Below are positions 10,636-23,100 of a DNA stretch of 64,000 nt, in pieces (position 1 is the stretch's first letter; every line of letters starts with the position of its first letter). This DNA comes from Leucaena leucocephala (lineage: Eukaryota; Streptophyta; Magnoliopsida; Fabales; Fabaceae): assembly GCA_037074615.1 (NCBI GenBank), contig CM073537.1:18805989-18869988 (forward strand), given 5' to 3'. A program made the translations under genes and the position numbers. The notes under the pieces were generated by a model. The model saw only the letters and a program-made list of their open reading frames with translations, was not told where the DNA came from and made no database searches.

Positions 10636-12038
10636 ATGTACTCATTGTTCGTGCTGGCTTCTGAGTTCGTCAAAGGTAAAAGATTTGTATATCATATGAT
10701 TTTTTAGCTACACTTTGATGTTGTAACTATAGTAATATGAATACATTATACAGCTGCCGGCTGTCAGCTAAAATGTTTGTTATATACAACGCTGAATCCC
10801 GATTTGGCAATTCAGTTCTACTGTTGGCGAAGGAGTTTAAGAATAAATTTACTATTTGGTTATAAATTTGTGGGCTTTGTTTGGCTTTTCCTTGAAAGTT
10901 TTGTATGATGAGAAAATTAATAATAAAAAATTTAAACGAAGTTTACGTTAAAATTTAAAATTTAATAATTCTCAACTTTATCTACACAATAATAAACAAA
11001 TAATAAATGAAGGTAAAATTAAAATTTTAAGTGAAAAAAATTAATGATATGATTTATAAAATATGATTTAATAAAATCTTATTTTTCTGTTTTATAAATA
11101 GGATTAGAATTTATCAAAAAAAATATAAATAAGAATTGGGGGTACATATTATTTTACAAAAAAAATTAATTACAACCCAATTAAATTTCAAGAAAACTTG
11201 CAAACATTTTTATAAGTTCGTGAAACTTATTTATAATTAAGTTTTTTAATTGGGACTTATTTGTAATTTCCACTTCTTTAACGATCTATATTCCATTCCC
11301 ATTAGAAACAGTGTTAATGTCCTTTTAATACAGAAAGTCTGAAAGGATGGAATCTCTAAGCATTGTAGGAAAGTTAAGTATAATGACTAAAATGTCCCCA
11401 AATCCATTCCCAAGACCAAAAAGCAACTTCTTTTCTTTGAATTGAAAATTATAATGGGTTGCATATTTAGTTGTTAAACGATATTAATATTTTTAAGATA
11501 AAAAGGTGAAACATTTTAATATGTTTTACTACTACAACGACAAAGATTTTTATTGAAGGTATGTGAACAATTTTTTTTAAGTTTTCCACAAAATCAACAC
11601 TAAATATCACAATCATCAGACCAAAAAAGAAGTATAAATTGCTGTTATATTGTATCCATTCCATCAAACTCAGATTTAAAACAAACAAAAAAACTTTCAT
11701 TACGTGCTAAACATTGTTTAATTCCATCAAATTTGATTATCTTATCTGTATTTTCATTTGATAACAAATATTTTGCAGACAAACAGGAGAAAATGGCATT
11801 TTAGGCACAAACACAGTGAATACGTGGTGGATCATAAAAAATGCAACACAAACACTGACCATATATGCACTCAAATTTATCCAATACAAAACATAAATAT
11901 CACATAGCAGCATTATTTTGCTAGAATCTCAGTTCCCTTTGGAAGGGAACAGAATACATCCAGCGGGCAAGGAAATCGCGGCACAACGAGATGAACGCTT
12001 ATTCCTTGACTTAGAGCATACAACAGAGAAAATCAGCA
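10636..12038. other. Convergent intergenic region (3' ends of the E2 and USP genes)
   Basis: AT-rich sequence holding the two 3' untranslated regions. I see no gene or clear element in it; the short ORFs here are not protein-like. Confidence 0.4.
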
Positions 12039-13419
12039 TTAATGGGAATCTGCCTTCACCACTGTCACAGGGCAAGACGCGTTATTCATTACATAGTTGC
12101 TAACGCTGCCCATTATAGCCCTGTCAATAATTCAGAGAATGAACAACAAATCAATATATAGTAAGAGTCAAAATCGACAAACTTCCTAAGTATATCCCTT
12201 GCCATTTTACAAAGCCCGACAATTTATCCTCATCCTTATATGTCCGAAAGAGTTTTTCATCCAAATTAAACTTTAAATCCATGTTTGACACAAAGTCAGA
12301 AATGAATCACACTCTTTAAATTCATGGTTTAATAGTTTTTGGTCCAAACTAAACTGTGAATGGCATATTTAAACTAGGTCACCTTTTGATGGTCCCAAGG
12401 CCTCTGTTGCCCATAATAAGGCAGTCCAGAGGAATGGTATTAACTGCTTCGCAAATCTTCTCACGAGCATCTCCCCAATAGATCTTCAACAGGACTTCAA
12501 CCTGCGCCACAAAAAGAGTTGAAGCTTCTCTGATGAACATTGAATTTGAACAGTCGTCACCTTTAACTTTTAAGGCCAAAGATATTATAGTTATATTTAT
12601 ACCTTCTTCTGCCTGGCAGCAGTTTGGACAATATCCAGTGTTTCTGCAGCAGGTTTAACTCCATACTTCTTCATGACCACTGGATCACAGAACTCAGCCA
12701 GAGGAATCAAAGCTGCATTTGGGTTCAATATACAGAAATCCATTTAGTACCATTTAGATAGTTCATAAAATTTCCTCATCTCGAAAGAGAGGCAAATACC
12801 ATTTAGATCTATGAAAGGCTTGAAAGATCAATAACTAATAAGAGCAAAATCGTGCTTTGTTAAACACTAGGCAGAGTATATTAAAGCCATGTCTCAAACT
12901 GGAATTTACCCTAAAATACAAGAACCAAATCAGGACAAACAAAACGAACATGCTTCTCTGCAGTAGGTTTTTCAGTCCGAGAATTTGATCTCATACGATG
13001 CACATCATTTCAGTTTAATAGAAATCAGAGATTTATGAAGTACTACTTAAATCAGCTAGATTCTGGCACAAGAAATAGCAGCATGATGTGTGATTTAAGA
13101 ATCTAATAGTTAAACTATCCGAAGCAAAGTGAATAGCGATCAATGTTATTTAACTAAGTCACAAGGCCAATCAAAATTATACAGTGCAAGCAAGAGGAAA
13201 ACAGGCAGGAAAAAAATAAGCAAAAGGATGAAGTTCATTACGAGAGCCAGAAGCTGCCCAGAGCTGAATCTCGCCATTCTCGTAATCCGATTCTTGGCTA
13301 ATGTTGAGAAGAATGAGGTGATCTCCTTCTCGGACCAGGTTATCCACGGTCCATTGGAGAGCTTTGTTGCTGCAAGGTGAGAAATCAACGGCCACACCAA
13401 CTCTCCTATGAGCTGCCAT
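12039..13419 (-). CDS. Universal stress protein A-like (USP) family protein (162 aa)
   Basis: Four exons on the minus strand: 13242-13419, 12603-12712, 12383-12501 and 12039-12120, all GT-AG and in phase. The protein begins MAAHRRVGVAVDFSPCS (beta-1 with the conserved VAVDFS), continues with ALQWTVDNL and HLILLNI, then across exon 1/2 GSPLIPLAEF. It ends with the ATP-binding signature of the UspA fold, G-x2-G-x9-G-S (GNRGLGTIKR, then AIMGSVSNYVM), and CPVTVVK. Size and layout match plant USPs of about 160 residues that bind ATP and are induced by hypoxia, drought or ethylene. An in-frame ATG 27 bases upstream (13446) would add nine residues; I prefer 13419 because the USP fold starts directly after it. 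Confidence 0.9.
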
Positions 13420-14236
13420 TTCTAGCTTTCGCAACAAACAAGACAAAGTTGCAGCGTTCTGAGATAGGGCTTTGGTTTTTTTTCTTTCCTGATGTGAATG
13501 CTTCAGAGAGAAAGCTTGATGACGAAGACCGCAATTTATGAGGCTGAGGCCCTGAGACGACCGGTGCGATCTTCAATGCTGACAAATCAAAAATGGCAGA
13601 CGATTTAGACTGTTTCCTTTGTTTCTGACCGTTGGATGAATCATCGAATACGAACTGCTCTATGATTAATAATCGAACGGCGCACATGGAAGAGATTTCG
13701 TGCTAATATGTAATTGTGGATTATTATATATAAGTGATAAATAAATAGAGTCTAATATTAGAAAAGATTCATATATATATATATATATATTAATATAATG
13801 AATGACTCTTGATGATATTTAAGAAATAAGTGTCTAAATTTGAAAGGGAGACGATTATTTATCTTGGTTAAATAATCAAGCGATATACTCTTTTTATTTT
13901 TATTTTTATTTTCTGTGGGTGCTATATCCACTATTCACCTAGTTAATTATAAAGCCGAAGTACTTCGTTTCTGGTCACAAATAAATTTAGGAGATTTTGT
14001 TTCTTGTGTAACGAATTATAGAAGATTTTAAATTATTATTCATAATTTGAAGTATTAAATCCTCCCAACGTGGGACAAAATGAAAAATAATGGTATGGGT
14101 CTCTTTCTATTACTATTCTCAGCAATTGACCGGGACTATGCAAATAATGGTAGGTCAATGAATGAAATAGCAAATTGCAAAACAAGGAAATCTCACCTCA
14201 CCTCCATTCTTTAATCAACTACTTTTTTTTTCTATC

Positions 14237-14442
14237 TTTAATATAAAATATATTTAATTAAATTAAAAAAAATAATTAAATTAATATATTTTTTTAAAAT
14301 ATTATAATTAGTTTTATTAATTTCATCTATATCTCTTACTTAACTATTATTAAAAAAATATCAATATGAATAATTTAAAAAAATTGATAAATATAAAAAA
14401 TATAATTTATATTTATGATTAATATTAATTTTTTAATTAGGT
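14237..14442. repeat. AT-rich Stowaway-like MITE family copy
   Basis: Opens with CTTTAATATAAAATATATTT and continues through TTAAAATATTATAATTAG and AATATCAATATGAATAAT blocks also found in the copies near 1.4, 34.8 and 62.1 kb. Ends are approximate. Confidence 0.45.
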
Positions 14443-14904
14443 CATATGTTACCAGAAGAGTATTGTATAATTACTTTATAGGTTATTTTGTTTATCATCA
14501 TCTGTAAAATTGTTTGTCATTAATTGGTATGAACAATAAAAATAAATATAAATGTTTTTGGTTTACTTAAATTGATATGAACAACAATTACCCAAAAATA
14601 AAACTGAAATGAATTACACATCTCGACATATATCATTATATTCTAACCATAATATTGAAAAACTTGATTGATTTTGAAATTCATTGGCACTACTCTTTTA
14701 TATCTTTTTTTTTTTAAAAAAAAAACCAATGAAATTTATGAAAAAAAATATAAAAATTTGAATCATTCTCAAGGCTCAACATACTTTAATTTTGTGATAA
14801 ACAAATAAAGAACAACTATTTTCTCTATGAAAGTTGCCATCTGTGTTTCGTGTAGAAACAAGATATTGTATGTTTGTTTTTTTCTCAAATTATAGTTTTG
14901 TCTA

Positions 14905-15470
14905 CAAAACTATACTTTCGAAAAAAAAATTACTTAAATATCTCACATTTTTTACAATCAATTTTTTATAAAAATACTAATTTTTTTTACAATTAATTTT
15001 TCACAAAATTTAATAACCTATATAAATACTAATTTTTTCTCACAATCAATTTTTTTACAAAAATTAATAACCTATATAAACATTAATTTTTTTTCATAAT
15101 TAATTTTTCATCAAGACCAAAGAACTATCTAGACACTACTTTTTATCCATAATGTTTGCATTAGCTTTTGGATAGACTTTTTAAGGATGAATAGATTTTG
15201 TGAAAAAATATTTTTATTAGTATGTTATGATAACTTTTGGAGAATATATTTTGCAAAAAGAAAAAAAAATTGTCAAGAAGTGGTTCCCCCTAGCTTTTAC
15301 AAAACTATAATTTTGGTAAAAAAATAGATTGTGAAAAAAAAAATAGTTTTTAGATAATTTATTAGTTTTAGTAAAAAATTGATTATGAAAAAATTAGTGT
15401 TTGAATAATTTATTAATTTTTATAAAAAAAATTGATTCTGAAAAATAAAAGGTGTTTGGATTATTTGATC
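14905..15470. repeat. Degenerate inverted-repeat element with internal subrepeats
   Basis: The left arm repeats a ~55-base unit containing CAATCAATTTTTTTACAAAA and TAATAACCTATATAAACATT. The right arm (about 15295-15470) carries the reverse complement, with TAGATTGTGAAAAA and ATTGATTATGAAAAAATTAG. A related sequence lies in FIP1 intron 1 (about 47650-47905). Probably a non-autonomous foldback or MITE-type element; boundaries uncertain. Confidence 0.4.
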
Positions 15471-15975
15471 AAAAAGTATTGTTTGTATTAAAAAGTAATA
15501 TTTTGATAAAAATCTATTCTACCCATAATCTATTATCATAATCTAATTCAAACACACATATTTTTAGTATTGTTTATTATAACCGTATTTTAAATTATAT
15601 CCTAACGCTTTCCTTCTGTCCTATTGGTTAGTCCTTGTTGCATGTAGAGTTTTGGCTGGAAAGGAAGACAACCTGTATAAGTTCTGGCTTTCCATCACCA
15701 TTAGCTAACATTTGCTGTAAATTTGAACTGTTTTATAATCATTCATCACAAAATCTCACCATGTTATTACCACCCTGTTACTGTTGGCAATTAAACAGAA
15801 AGCGCTCCTTTTCTTTTCTTTTTTGGGTGGACATTATTGTGAAAGAATGTAACTGTAAAACTCAAAAAAGAAAAAAAAATTCCGAACAATGAGCGCAAAA
15901 AAGAATTCAAAACCAGAAGTCTCAATTAAGGCAACCGCATTTGAGTCTCTGCCTCCACGATTTCGTTGTTGTCAT

Positions 15976-17127
15976 CTAATCCTTCACCTGCCCAACAACA
16001 CCTGCATAATAGAACCTCTTCACAGCCACTCCATCGCAGAGATTGCTAAAGAGTAAACTAGCTTCTTTCTCCAAGTTCTCCTTGGTCTCATCTTCACTGT
16101 CACCGACCACAATCCTCAGACGCGCGAACAATTCGGCATCTTCATCGCAGTGGATGAAGGTTTTCATGAGCAAGGCATAAGATGTGAAGCATTGAATCTG
16201 ATCAGAATGATGCTGCTCAAGTGCAATAAGGTTTGCAAACAGAACCTTATTGTACTTCTTGGTTTCCAGGGGAGGAATCTCAAAAACCCCATCAGAAAAG
16301 CTTATGTCTAACAAGCTTGTGGCTGTGAACTTCATGAACTTGATTCCACGTTTTTTAAGATTTGTTACACACTCGATATCTTTTGCTTTTGGTTCTCCAT
16401 CAGCTTTTTTTGATTCAACTATCCAATATGCAGGGATGTAGCATTGGTGGATAAGGTCGAGCAAATCGTTACCTTCTTGACTGAACTTCTCTCTGAGAAA
16501 ATCCAGTTCTCCTGGTAACATTTTCTTGAAGAAACCGAGGACAAACTCGCTGAGAGGAAACGGTTTCGGTTTGGGCACAATCTCGAGCAAACTCTGAAGA
16601 ACCATCCATGGAATCTGGTTTTCTAACAAAATGAGGTTTTTCCTGACGTCAAAGAACAGCTCCAAGGTGAATATGGGGTCACCACGGCGTCTCAGACCCT
16701 TAAAAGCATATTTCAAGAAAAGCTCGATGATGAAGCAGCCATCAATGAGCAGTATTTCCAAAAACTTGTTCCTGTTGAGATGGAGTGTTTCTTCGTAGCA
16801 ATGTCTTGCTGTTTGCTCTAAATCTTGTAGTGCCTTTACACATTCGTGCAATGTTGCCTCCAGGTTCGGCTTGCGACTGAGCAGAGTATCATGGTAATGC
16901 CACTTTTGTTCTTCATTGACTTTTAGGTTTCCATTTTCGTGATGGAAGGGACCAATGGAAACTGTATCAGGCGTATACATTTCATTCCCAAGATCATTAT
17001 GCAATGTTGTAAGTTTCTCTGGAACTCTGAAGATAGATTACAAAGATGAAATGACTTCTATCCTTTATTTAATGGAAGATACAAGTTCTTTATTTCCCTC
17101 CTCGAGTTTGTCACCACCAGTGTCCAT
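15976..17127 (-). pseudogene. DUF247 (UPF0481) family gene with two in-frame stops near its start
   Basis: DUF247 proteins are plant-specific, usually membrane-anchored proteins of largely unknown function, some linked to self-incompatibility. From 17004 to 15976 one open frame encodes the conserved body: MYTPDTVSIGPFHHENGNL, a Cys/His-containing LIDGCFIIELFLKYAF, then LLENQIPWMVLQSLLEI. Extending the same frame upstream gives a proper start, ATG at 17125-17127 (MDTGGDKLEEGNKELVSSIK), and a family-typical SIFRVPEKL. This stretch is interrupted by TAA at 17065-17067 (codon 21) and TAA at 17038-17040 (codon 30). No intron with GT-AG ends and correct phase removes both. The first ATG after the stops lies at the second M of NEMYTPD. 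The C-terminus stops at GVVGQVKD without the usual hydrophobic tail. Probably a recent pseudogene; an N-terminally shortened soluble product is the alternative. Confidence 0.75.
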
Positions 17128-20127
17128 ATAGGACCTTGCTTCCCTGTATATATGGAATATTGATTGATACCTGACAAAGGATAGAGCCTTTCAGTTTCCA
17201 AATTCTAATGCTAATTCTATGAAGCAATGCTATTTTATGAATCAAATTGTTTGAATTGAATAATAATACATCCTCAGACTTGACAGAGAAAGAGGCATAA
17301 GGCAAACCGTCTATTTTGATTAAGCCAGACATGCAGAAGAAATCAAACCAGGGTAAAACTTCTTCATCTGGGGTCAAAGGATAAAGCTAACTGTAATTAT
17401 GCTTTTCTGATTTTCTACCTTTTTTCCTTCTCTATCGCTTTTCTAATCTTGGTTGAGGAAACTTTTGGTGTTTTTAATTGACAAACTTATGGTTTACATT
17501 TGTAACCCTATCTGTTAATGTGCTCGAGTCCCGCAGGATGCTCCAGCACATGAGATGAGAGAACCCAGATTGCCTCTGGATCAATGTAATTACTTTCATG
17601 GAAATCAATCATGTGACATCTTTTACACACACCTTCACCCCAATGACAGATGATACTTGTTAAAGTAAGGAAGTAATCTAGCAATTAATTTTAATCCAAT
17701 GTCGATATTTTCATTCTAGCGGAAGCATTCTGTGTTGTATTTTGAAGTTGATAACTAGAACTCCAATGATGAGAAGTAAAACATATTTTTCCCTTTGAAT
17801 TAAAAAAATATGCAAAGCACAGTTTTGAGTTCTCAGATAGAATGCAAAGATTGATCAATGAAATTTCAATGGGGGAAAAAGAGAAGGAAGATACAGACCT
17901 GGATGTGAGCTGTTTAAGTTGGCAAATAATCACTCTGCGATGCCAACTTGCTTCTTTATTTCTGTGCCAGCGCCACAGCCAGAACTGTGGCATCCATGAC
18001 ATATTTTGTACAGAGGTCTTAACAATGGAACAAGTTATATATCTTGCCAAAACTACAGGAATTACCATAACTGAAGAAAGTTAACTGGAATCCAAGATAA
18101 CTTGTGGTGAGTAGTAAGAATAACTGATACAGTAAACCATTGAGTGGGGAAAAGAAAAAGGTGAACAGAAAAGTGGCTCAGGTAAGATCGAGAGAAAGCA
18201 AAGCCTGTTACTAATAAATAAAAGAATGATTACTTGACAGATAATTCAAGAATTATTTGCAGAATTAGTACGACTCAGAATATTTACTAAACCACGGTCA
18301 CCCGCTTCTTTCTTCTCTTATTTGCAGTCTGTTTTTGCTTCTTTTCTTTGATGAATGAGATTCTTCCGACAAATTTTGCAAAAGAAGCTGAGACAACTGC
18401 AGAATATCAGGTAATGAGATTTTCTCGCAACGATTCCTTTTGGTTTTTGTACAGATATGTTAAGAGGGTGAAGCTTGAACTAGACACTTAACATGTTTCG
18501 CAGCAAGTTTCAGTTCCTGTGAGTCATATATGGTAAGTAGAGAATAGCATTGCAAAAAATTAACAGCAAAAAGTCTTCCTTTTTCTGAAATAATTAAATT
18601 TTCCTGTTACAAATGGGCTATCGATTTCAGATAAAGCTATCAATTATCATATAGAAGCTAATGAAGCAGTTACATTTCAGAATTTGCGTCGTATTCGTGT
18701 TGCACTTGTGTCGAACACGATATGGTCTATCACACATGACATGGTTCTTCAAAAACTATCCTTGGGCACTTGATATGTACCGAGTATTCCAATATGCATG
18801 TCGTGTAAGAAGCAAGAACCACAAAAGCAATTGCAGGGCCATATGCAGAATATGTAAAATCCCATACCAAATGGATGACCGTGCTCTTTACTTTGGTACT
18901 GCCACTTTCCTGCATATCAAGCCAAGTTATATAAAGAAAGATGCCGTCAGAGGATCTTCTGACAGCAGGTATAATGTATAAGAAGGTACATGTTATGGGA
19001 ATTTTTGTTCATAATATTCGTAATGAAACACTGGCAAACCGCCTAAAAAATGCTTTTACTGATCTGGACTCTCCTGATAGCAATATGAGAAGAAATGGTA
19101 GTCTATCAATGGGCCAAAGGCTTAGAAAGCCAGTGTAACATTTGGTACTTCATTATTTTTTAGCTTAATCTAAATGCAGACATTAATCTATAATATCGAA
19201 TTGAATGCCGCATATTAATCCAGATTTTATGTAATCCTAATGTTATTTTATTTTTTCTTTTGATTGGTCTAAACAAAATGTTTTTTTCTTTCTCTAGCCA
19301 AAGTTACATGTGTTCATGGTTTATTAAGAATCTCAACCAAAAGATGAATTGAATATGAAATTGGCTTTAAGAATCTAGAATCTAAAAGTACTCAAATAGA
19401 CGACAAATCTCTTGAAGTCGAAGTTGGCGAAATATATTCATTAACCATGAAGAAATAAAAATACCATTCCATCAGAGCCCTTACATGAATTAGAATGACA
19501 TGGATAAAAATAATGCAAGTTATCCTCTTTTTATTTGAAGTATATTATTTAACCTTTTTCATTTTATGATAACACCTAATCATATGGTGCATTTAAATTA
19601 ATTTTTTATTTAAATAATAACATAAAATCTAAAAAATGATAAATATTTTTATGGTTAAATGCGTGAAATATTATTTACCTTTCAGTATATTGAAATAACA
19701 AAAATATTATAGAAAAATTAAATAGATCTCTAATTATAATTTCTCACTATTATTTGGTCTTACACTAATGCTGATCGGAGTTAGCATCGTAGAGATTGAA
19801 CCCCTATATATTAGCGAAACATATACGTTGTCCCATACATTTACTTTGTGGGAAAAAGCAATCGCTTCCTTTTTATCAACTTCCTGGCTTGCTGCAAGCA
19901 TTTTATGCGATTCATAATTAGATCAGCTCCTCGTTAAACTACGCAAGAGACGCACCTTTTATTGCACCTTTTTGAGTATCGGCGTTTCCTGTATCTTGTT
20001 CCACCGTGGAAGAAACTAGATCCCAAAATGCAATTGAATTCTGGATCGTCCTGTTCGTACAGGAAACGGACAAGGATTAACTTCCCGCCGTGCCCTTGTT
20101 CGTACCAAGTGTTTCACGAACCAATTA
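17128..20127. other. Intergenic region without a recognisable gene
   Basis: About 3 kb between the DUF247 copy and the OB-fold gene. Short ORFs occur on both strands at 17.7-18.1 and 18.6-19.1 kb. One minus-strand frame (18730-18915) reads like a hydrophobic protein fragment (AYGPAIAFVVLASYTTCI), but no extended homology, splice pattern or start context supports a gene. It may hold a decayed gene remnant. Confidence 0.3.
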
Positions 20128-23100
20128 TTAACACTTGTATGCACGTGTGATTTCCCAGGCGGTTGAATTGTCTAACGAAGGGCCTTGTATCAATCTATAG
20201 CTCTCGTTTTTACATTTCACTAATGCAACCATGAAGCTCTCATTCTCTAATGACGACGGGTACATTACTTGTTCCTCCTGATCATAAAATGATGTGACGG
20301 CATATGAGATACAAGTAAACATGACCAACGAAAATACTTGTACGATACTTAAGTTCATAGCTGATTCTTACGAGTTGATGTGAATAGTGCTATTAATTGT
20401 TTAGAATATGATCAAAAAATATAACAAAAGTTTCTACTGATTAATCTGAAGGACTAAATTATTTAACGTTTGTGCGGTGGTATAAATATAATTTCTCACT
20501 ACCGTGTCATGTTAGCAGCCCTGCTGTATATCATACAATATTATTAATGCAACTTTCTTTCGAAACGACGAGATCAATAAATTCGGTCTGTAAATGAGAT
20601 GCTACCATGTGAATTGTCGGACACGTTCTCAGTGTTATTTTTTTGGCCATGTCTACGATATTTAAGAAATGGAGTCTACCAACAAAGTCCTTAAACAAGA
20701 AATACTGAATTAGGCACGTTACCTCAGGAAGTTCATAAAACTCCTCAGGAGATATCTGCAGTAAATCCATAGCCGTTTGACCAGTAGACCATGCTAAAAC
20801 TTTAGCACTCTCGTCTGCAACGGTAATTTTCAAGTCGAAAGTTCGCACTACTTCAGCGTCACAAACTTGATGACAGAAGCTGCATTCTAAGAGGCCACTA
20901 GGCATCTTGTTGACGAAGTGACCACATAGTGAATGTGAAAATCTAGTGTTAACATGAAAATGTTCCATCGGTTCAAGCCAGATTTGACATATCTGCGGCA
21001 TTTATAAGATTTGAATCATCAACTTCCTTTTCCTGCACATTATATCTTTTTCCCATGCATTGTACGAGCAAGATAGCCAATTGATGTATGAACAAAAGTA
21101 ATTAGAAGGGAGCTACATCACTATAGGAAAATATCCTCATAAGGAAATAAGTCACTGCAAGAAAATATAAAAATAAAGATAATAATTATAAAATGGAAAA
21201 GCTTTTAATTGCCAAGCAATTAAAATTGGATCACAGAACGAAAACATGCCTTTGGATCTAGCATACCACAAAACAGAGAATAAAAATTGTTAAATTATCA
21301 AAGCAAGTAACTCTTACTTGCGCATAGCCAGTCTGGCTAGTTATATCAGAGAGGCGTGATAGCTTATGAAGACAAGATGAGTTGATCAAAGCTGGTAAGC
21401 AACTGATATTGATGAAAGATGCCCCATCATCATACTCAAACCACGATACTTCCAGGCTGCCCATGAAAAACATTCAACCGGATCGTATTATTACCTTAAT
21501 GCTTTAATTTAAAGATTGAAATCGACCCAAACCGTGCTCTAGTATATTTTCACAAATCGAAAAAGGTGGTTATTGATGAGGGGCTGTGTTTTTAACATTC
21601 AAGTCGGATGTGCTCACCGCTTTTGTTTCGACTTGGAGCATGTCAACCCAGATATAAAAATTGTGTGACCGAGACTTAATCTTCCCAATGACCTGAAATA
21701 TTGAAGAATGAGGAAATTATTAAAACATGGATCACAAAAACAGAATATGGGGATAAAATGCCAAATGATTTTTCATGATGCTAATCGTTCGTTTTCTCAA
21801 CCCCCGAAAAAAAAATTCAAATTCTCGCGAAATTTTCAGGCTTAGACAGACCCAGCCTATAGTCTACCCAAAGCTACCCAAGCAGGAGAAAAAGGAAACG
21901 CCAGCACTGATTGCAGTCATTACCAAGATGTGGTAAAATGAAGCTTTGCCCAAATTGCTCCGCTAGTATCTTCAACTCTTATAGAGAAGGTAGTTTCTGA
22001 GCTTACATCTTTGATAATATCTGTAACAACACCATAGAGGCTGACGCTAGTCATTTTGTCCTGAAGGTCAGCCACAAACGACTGCAAAACTTCGCCCAGG
22101 TAAAAACGTTAACTAATAAACCATAAAATGCGGAAGATAAATTCCTTCCAATTATAGTGTATGCAGGATGATTTGAAATATTAGATTTCAAAATTTTATA
22201 CAGACGCATGATTGACATTTGCTTAGCAACAGCTATGTAAAGAAGTAGACGTACCTCTGGTTCAAAATATAAGATACAAATAACCGTTTTGTGCATATCA
22301 AAAAATTAGTTAAAATCAGTTAAAAATGATAAATCTGTGAGACATATAATATTTTTTCCAAATATGCCCTTATTAAGAGTAGTGATGAGACAATAAAGCA
22401 TTAAATGATGAGACAAACCCAAATTACAGCTTATAAAGAAAACCAGACCCCTCCCAACTTTTGCACCTTATATTTTGAACCAGGAGTACTAGTTTCATCA
22501 ATATTGTTAACCTTCAAAAGCAATAATGCATCGCTGGCATGCACATGGCAATTAGCTCCGGAAGAAACATAGGAAAATGGAAAAACAAAGAAAACCTGCC
22601 ACCAATTATGCAGTCCAACTATTGGGTGTTGGGATTGGTAACAATTGCAAATGGAGACTGCTAAGTTAAACTAGAAGGATGAACCTCGACCCAAAAAGGT
22701 CTTCATATATTTCAGTATAAATTGTACTAGTATAAATTTTAAAGAGTGCAGTTAACCATAAAACATTCTGCGCCTTCTGTTCATCCTGGTTGATTTTCAA
22801 CTCCGGTCAAATTTATGTTCTAAGGCTGGTAAAACAAAACACGGGCTACTTCCTTCTAATAAAACAAGAGAAGCCAAATGCCAACTAGCTTCTATGATTG
22901 ACGTTTGTCGTGTTGAGAGAGATGGAAAGTAAACTCACCCGAAAAGGATAATTACTGTAATCAATGGTCCCAAAAGAATCACGGGGCAAGCTCACTTGAG
23001 AAAATTTGGGACTCTGACTAGGAGTCCATGAACTCAAGGACCTTGAACTTTGATGACGATTTGGTGTCAACGAAACGCGCACCTGATCAACAAAGTCAAC

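Larger units (their letters stand above)
13420..15975. other. AT-rich intergenic region with repeats
   Basis: Contains the USP promoter, a TA dinucleotide run at about 13771-13790, an AT-rich MITE-like copy (14237-14442) and a degenerate inverted-repeat region (about 14905-15470). I see no gene. Confidence 0.4.

Noticed and set aside
17002..17004. Start of the DUF247 open frame here
   Set aside because: The codon is TTG, not ATG; family-typical sequence continues upstream in the same frame through two stops to an ATG at 17127.
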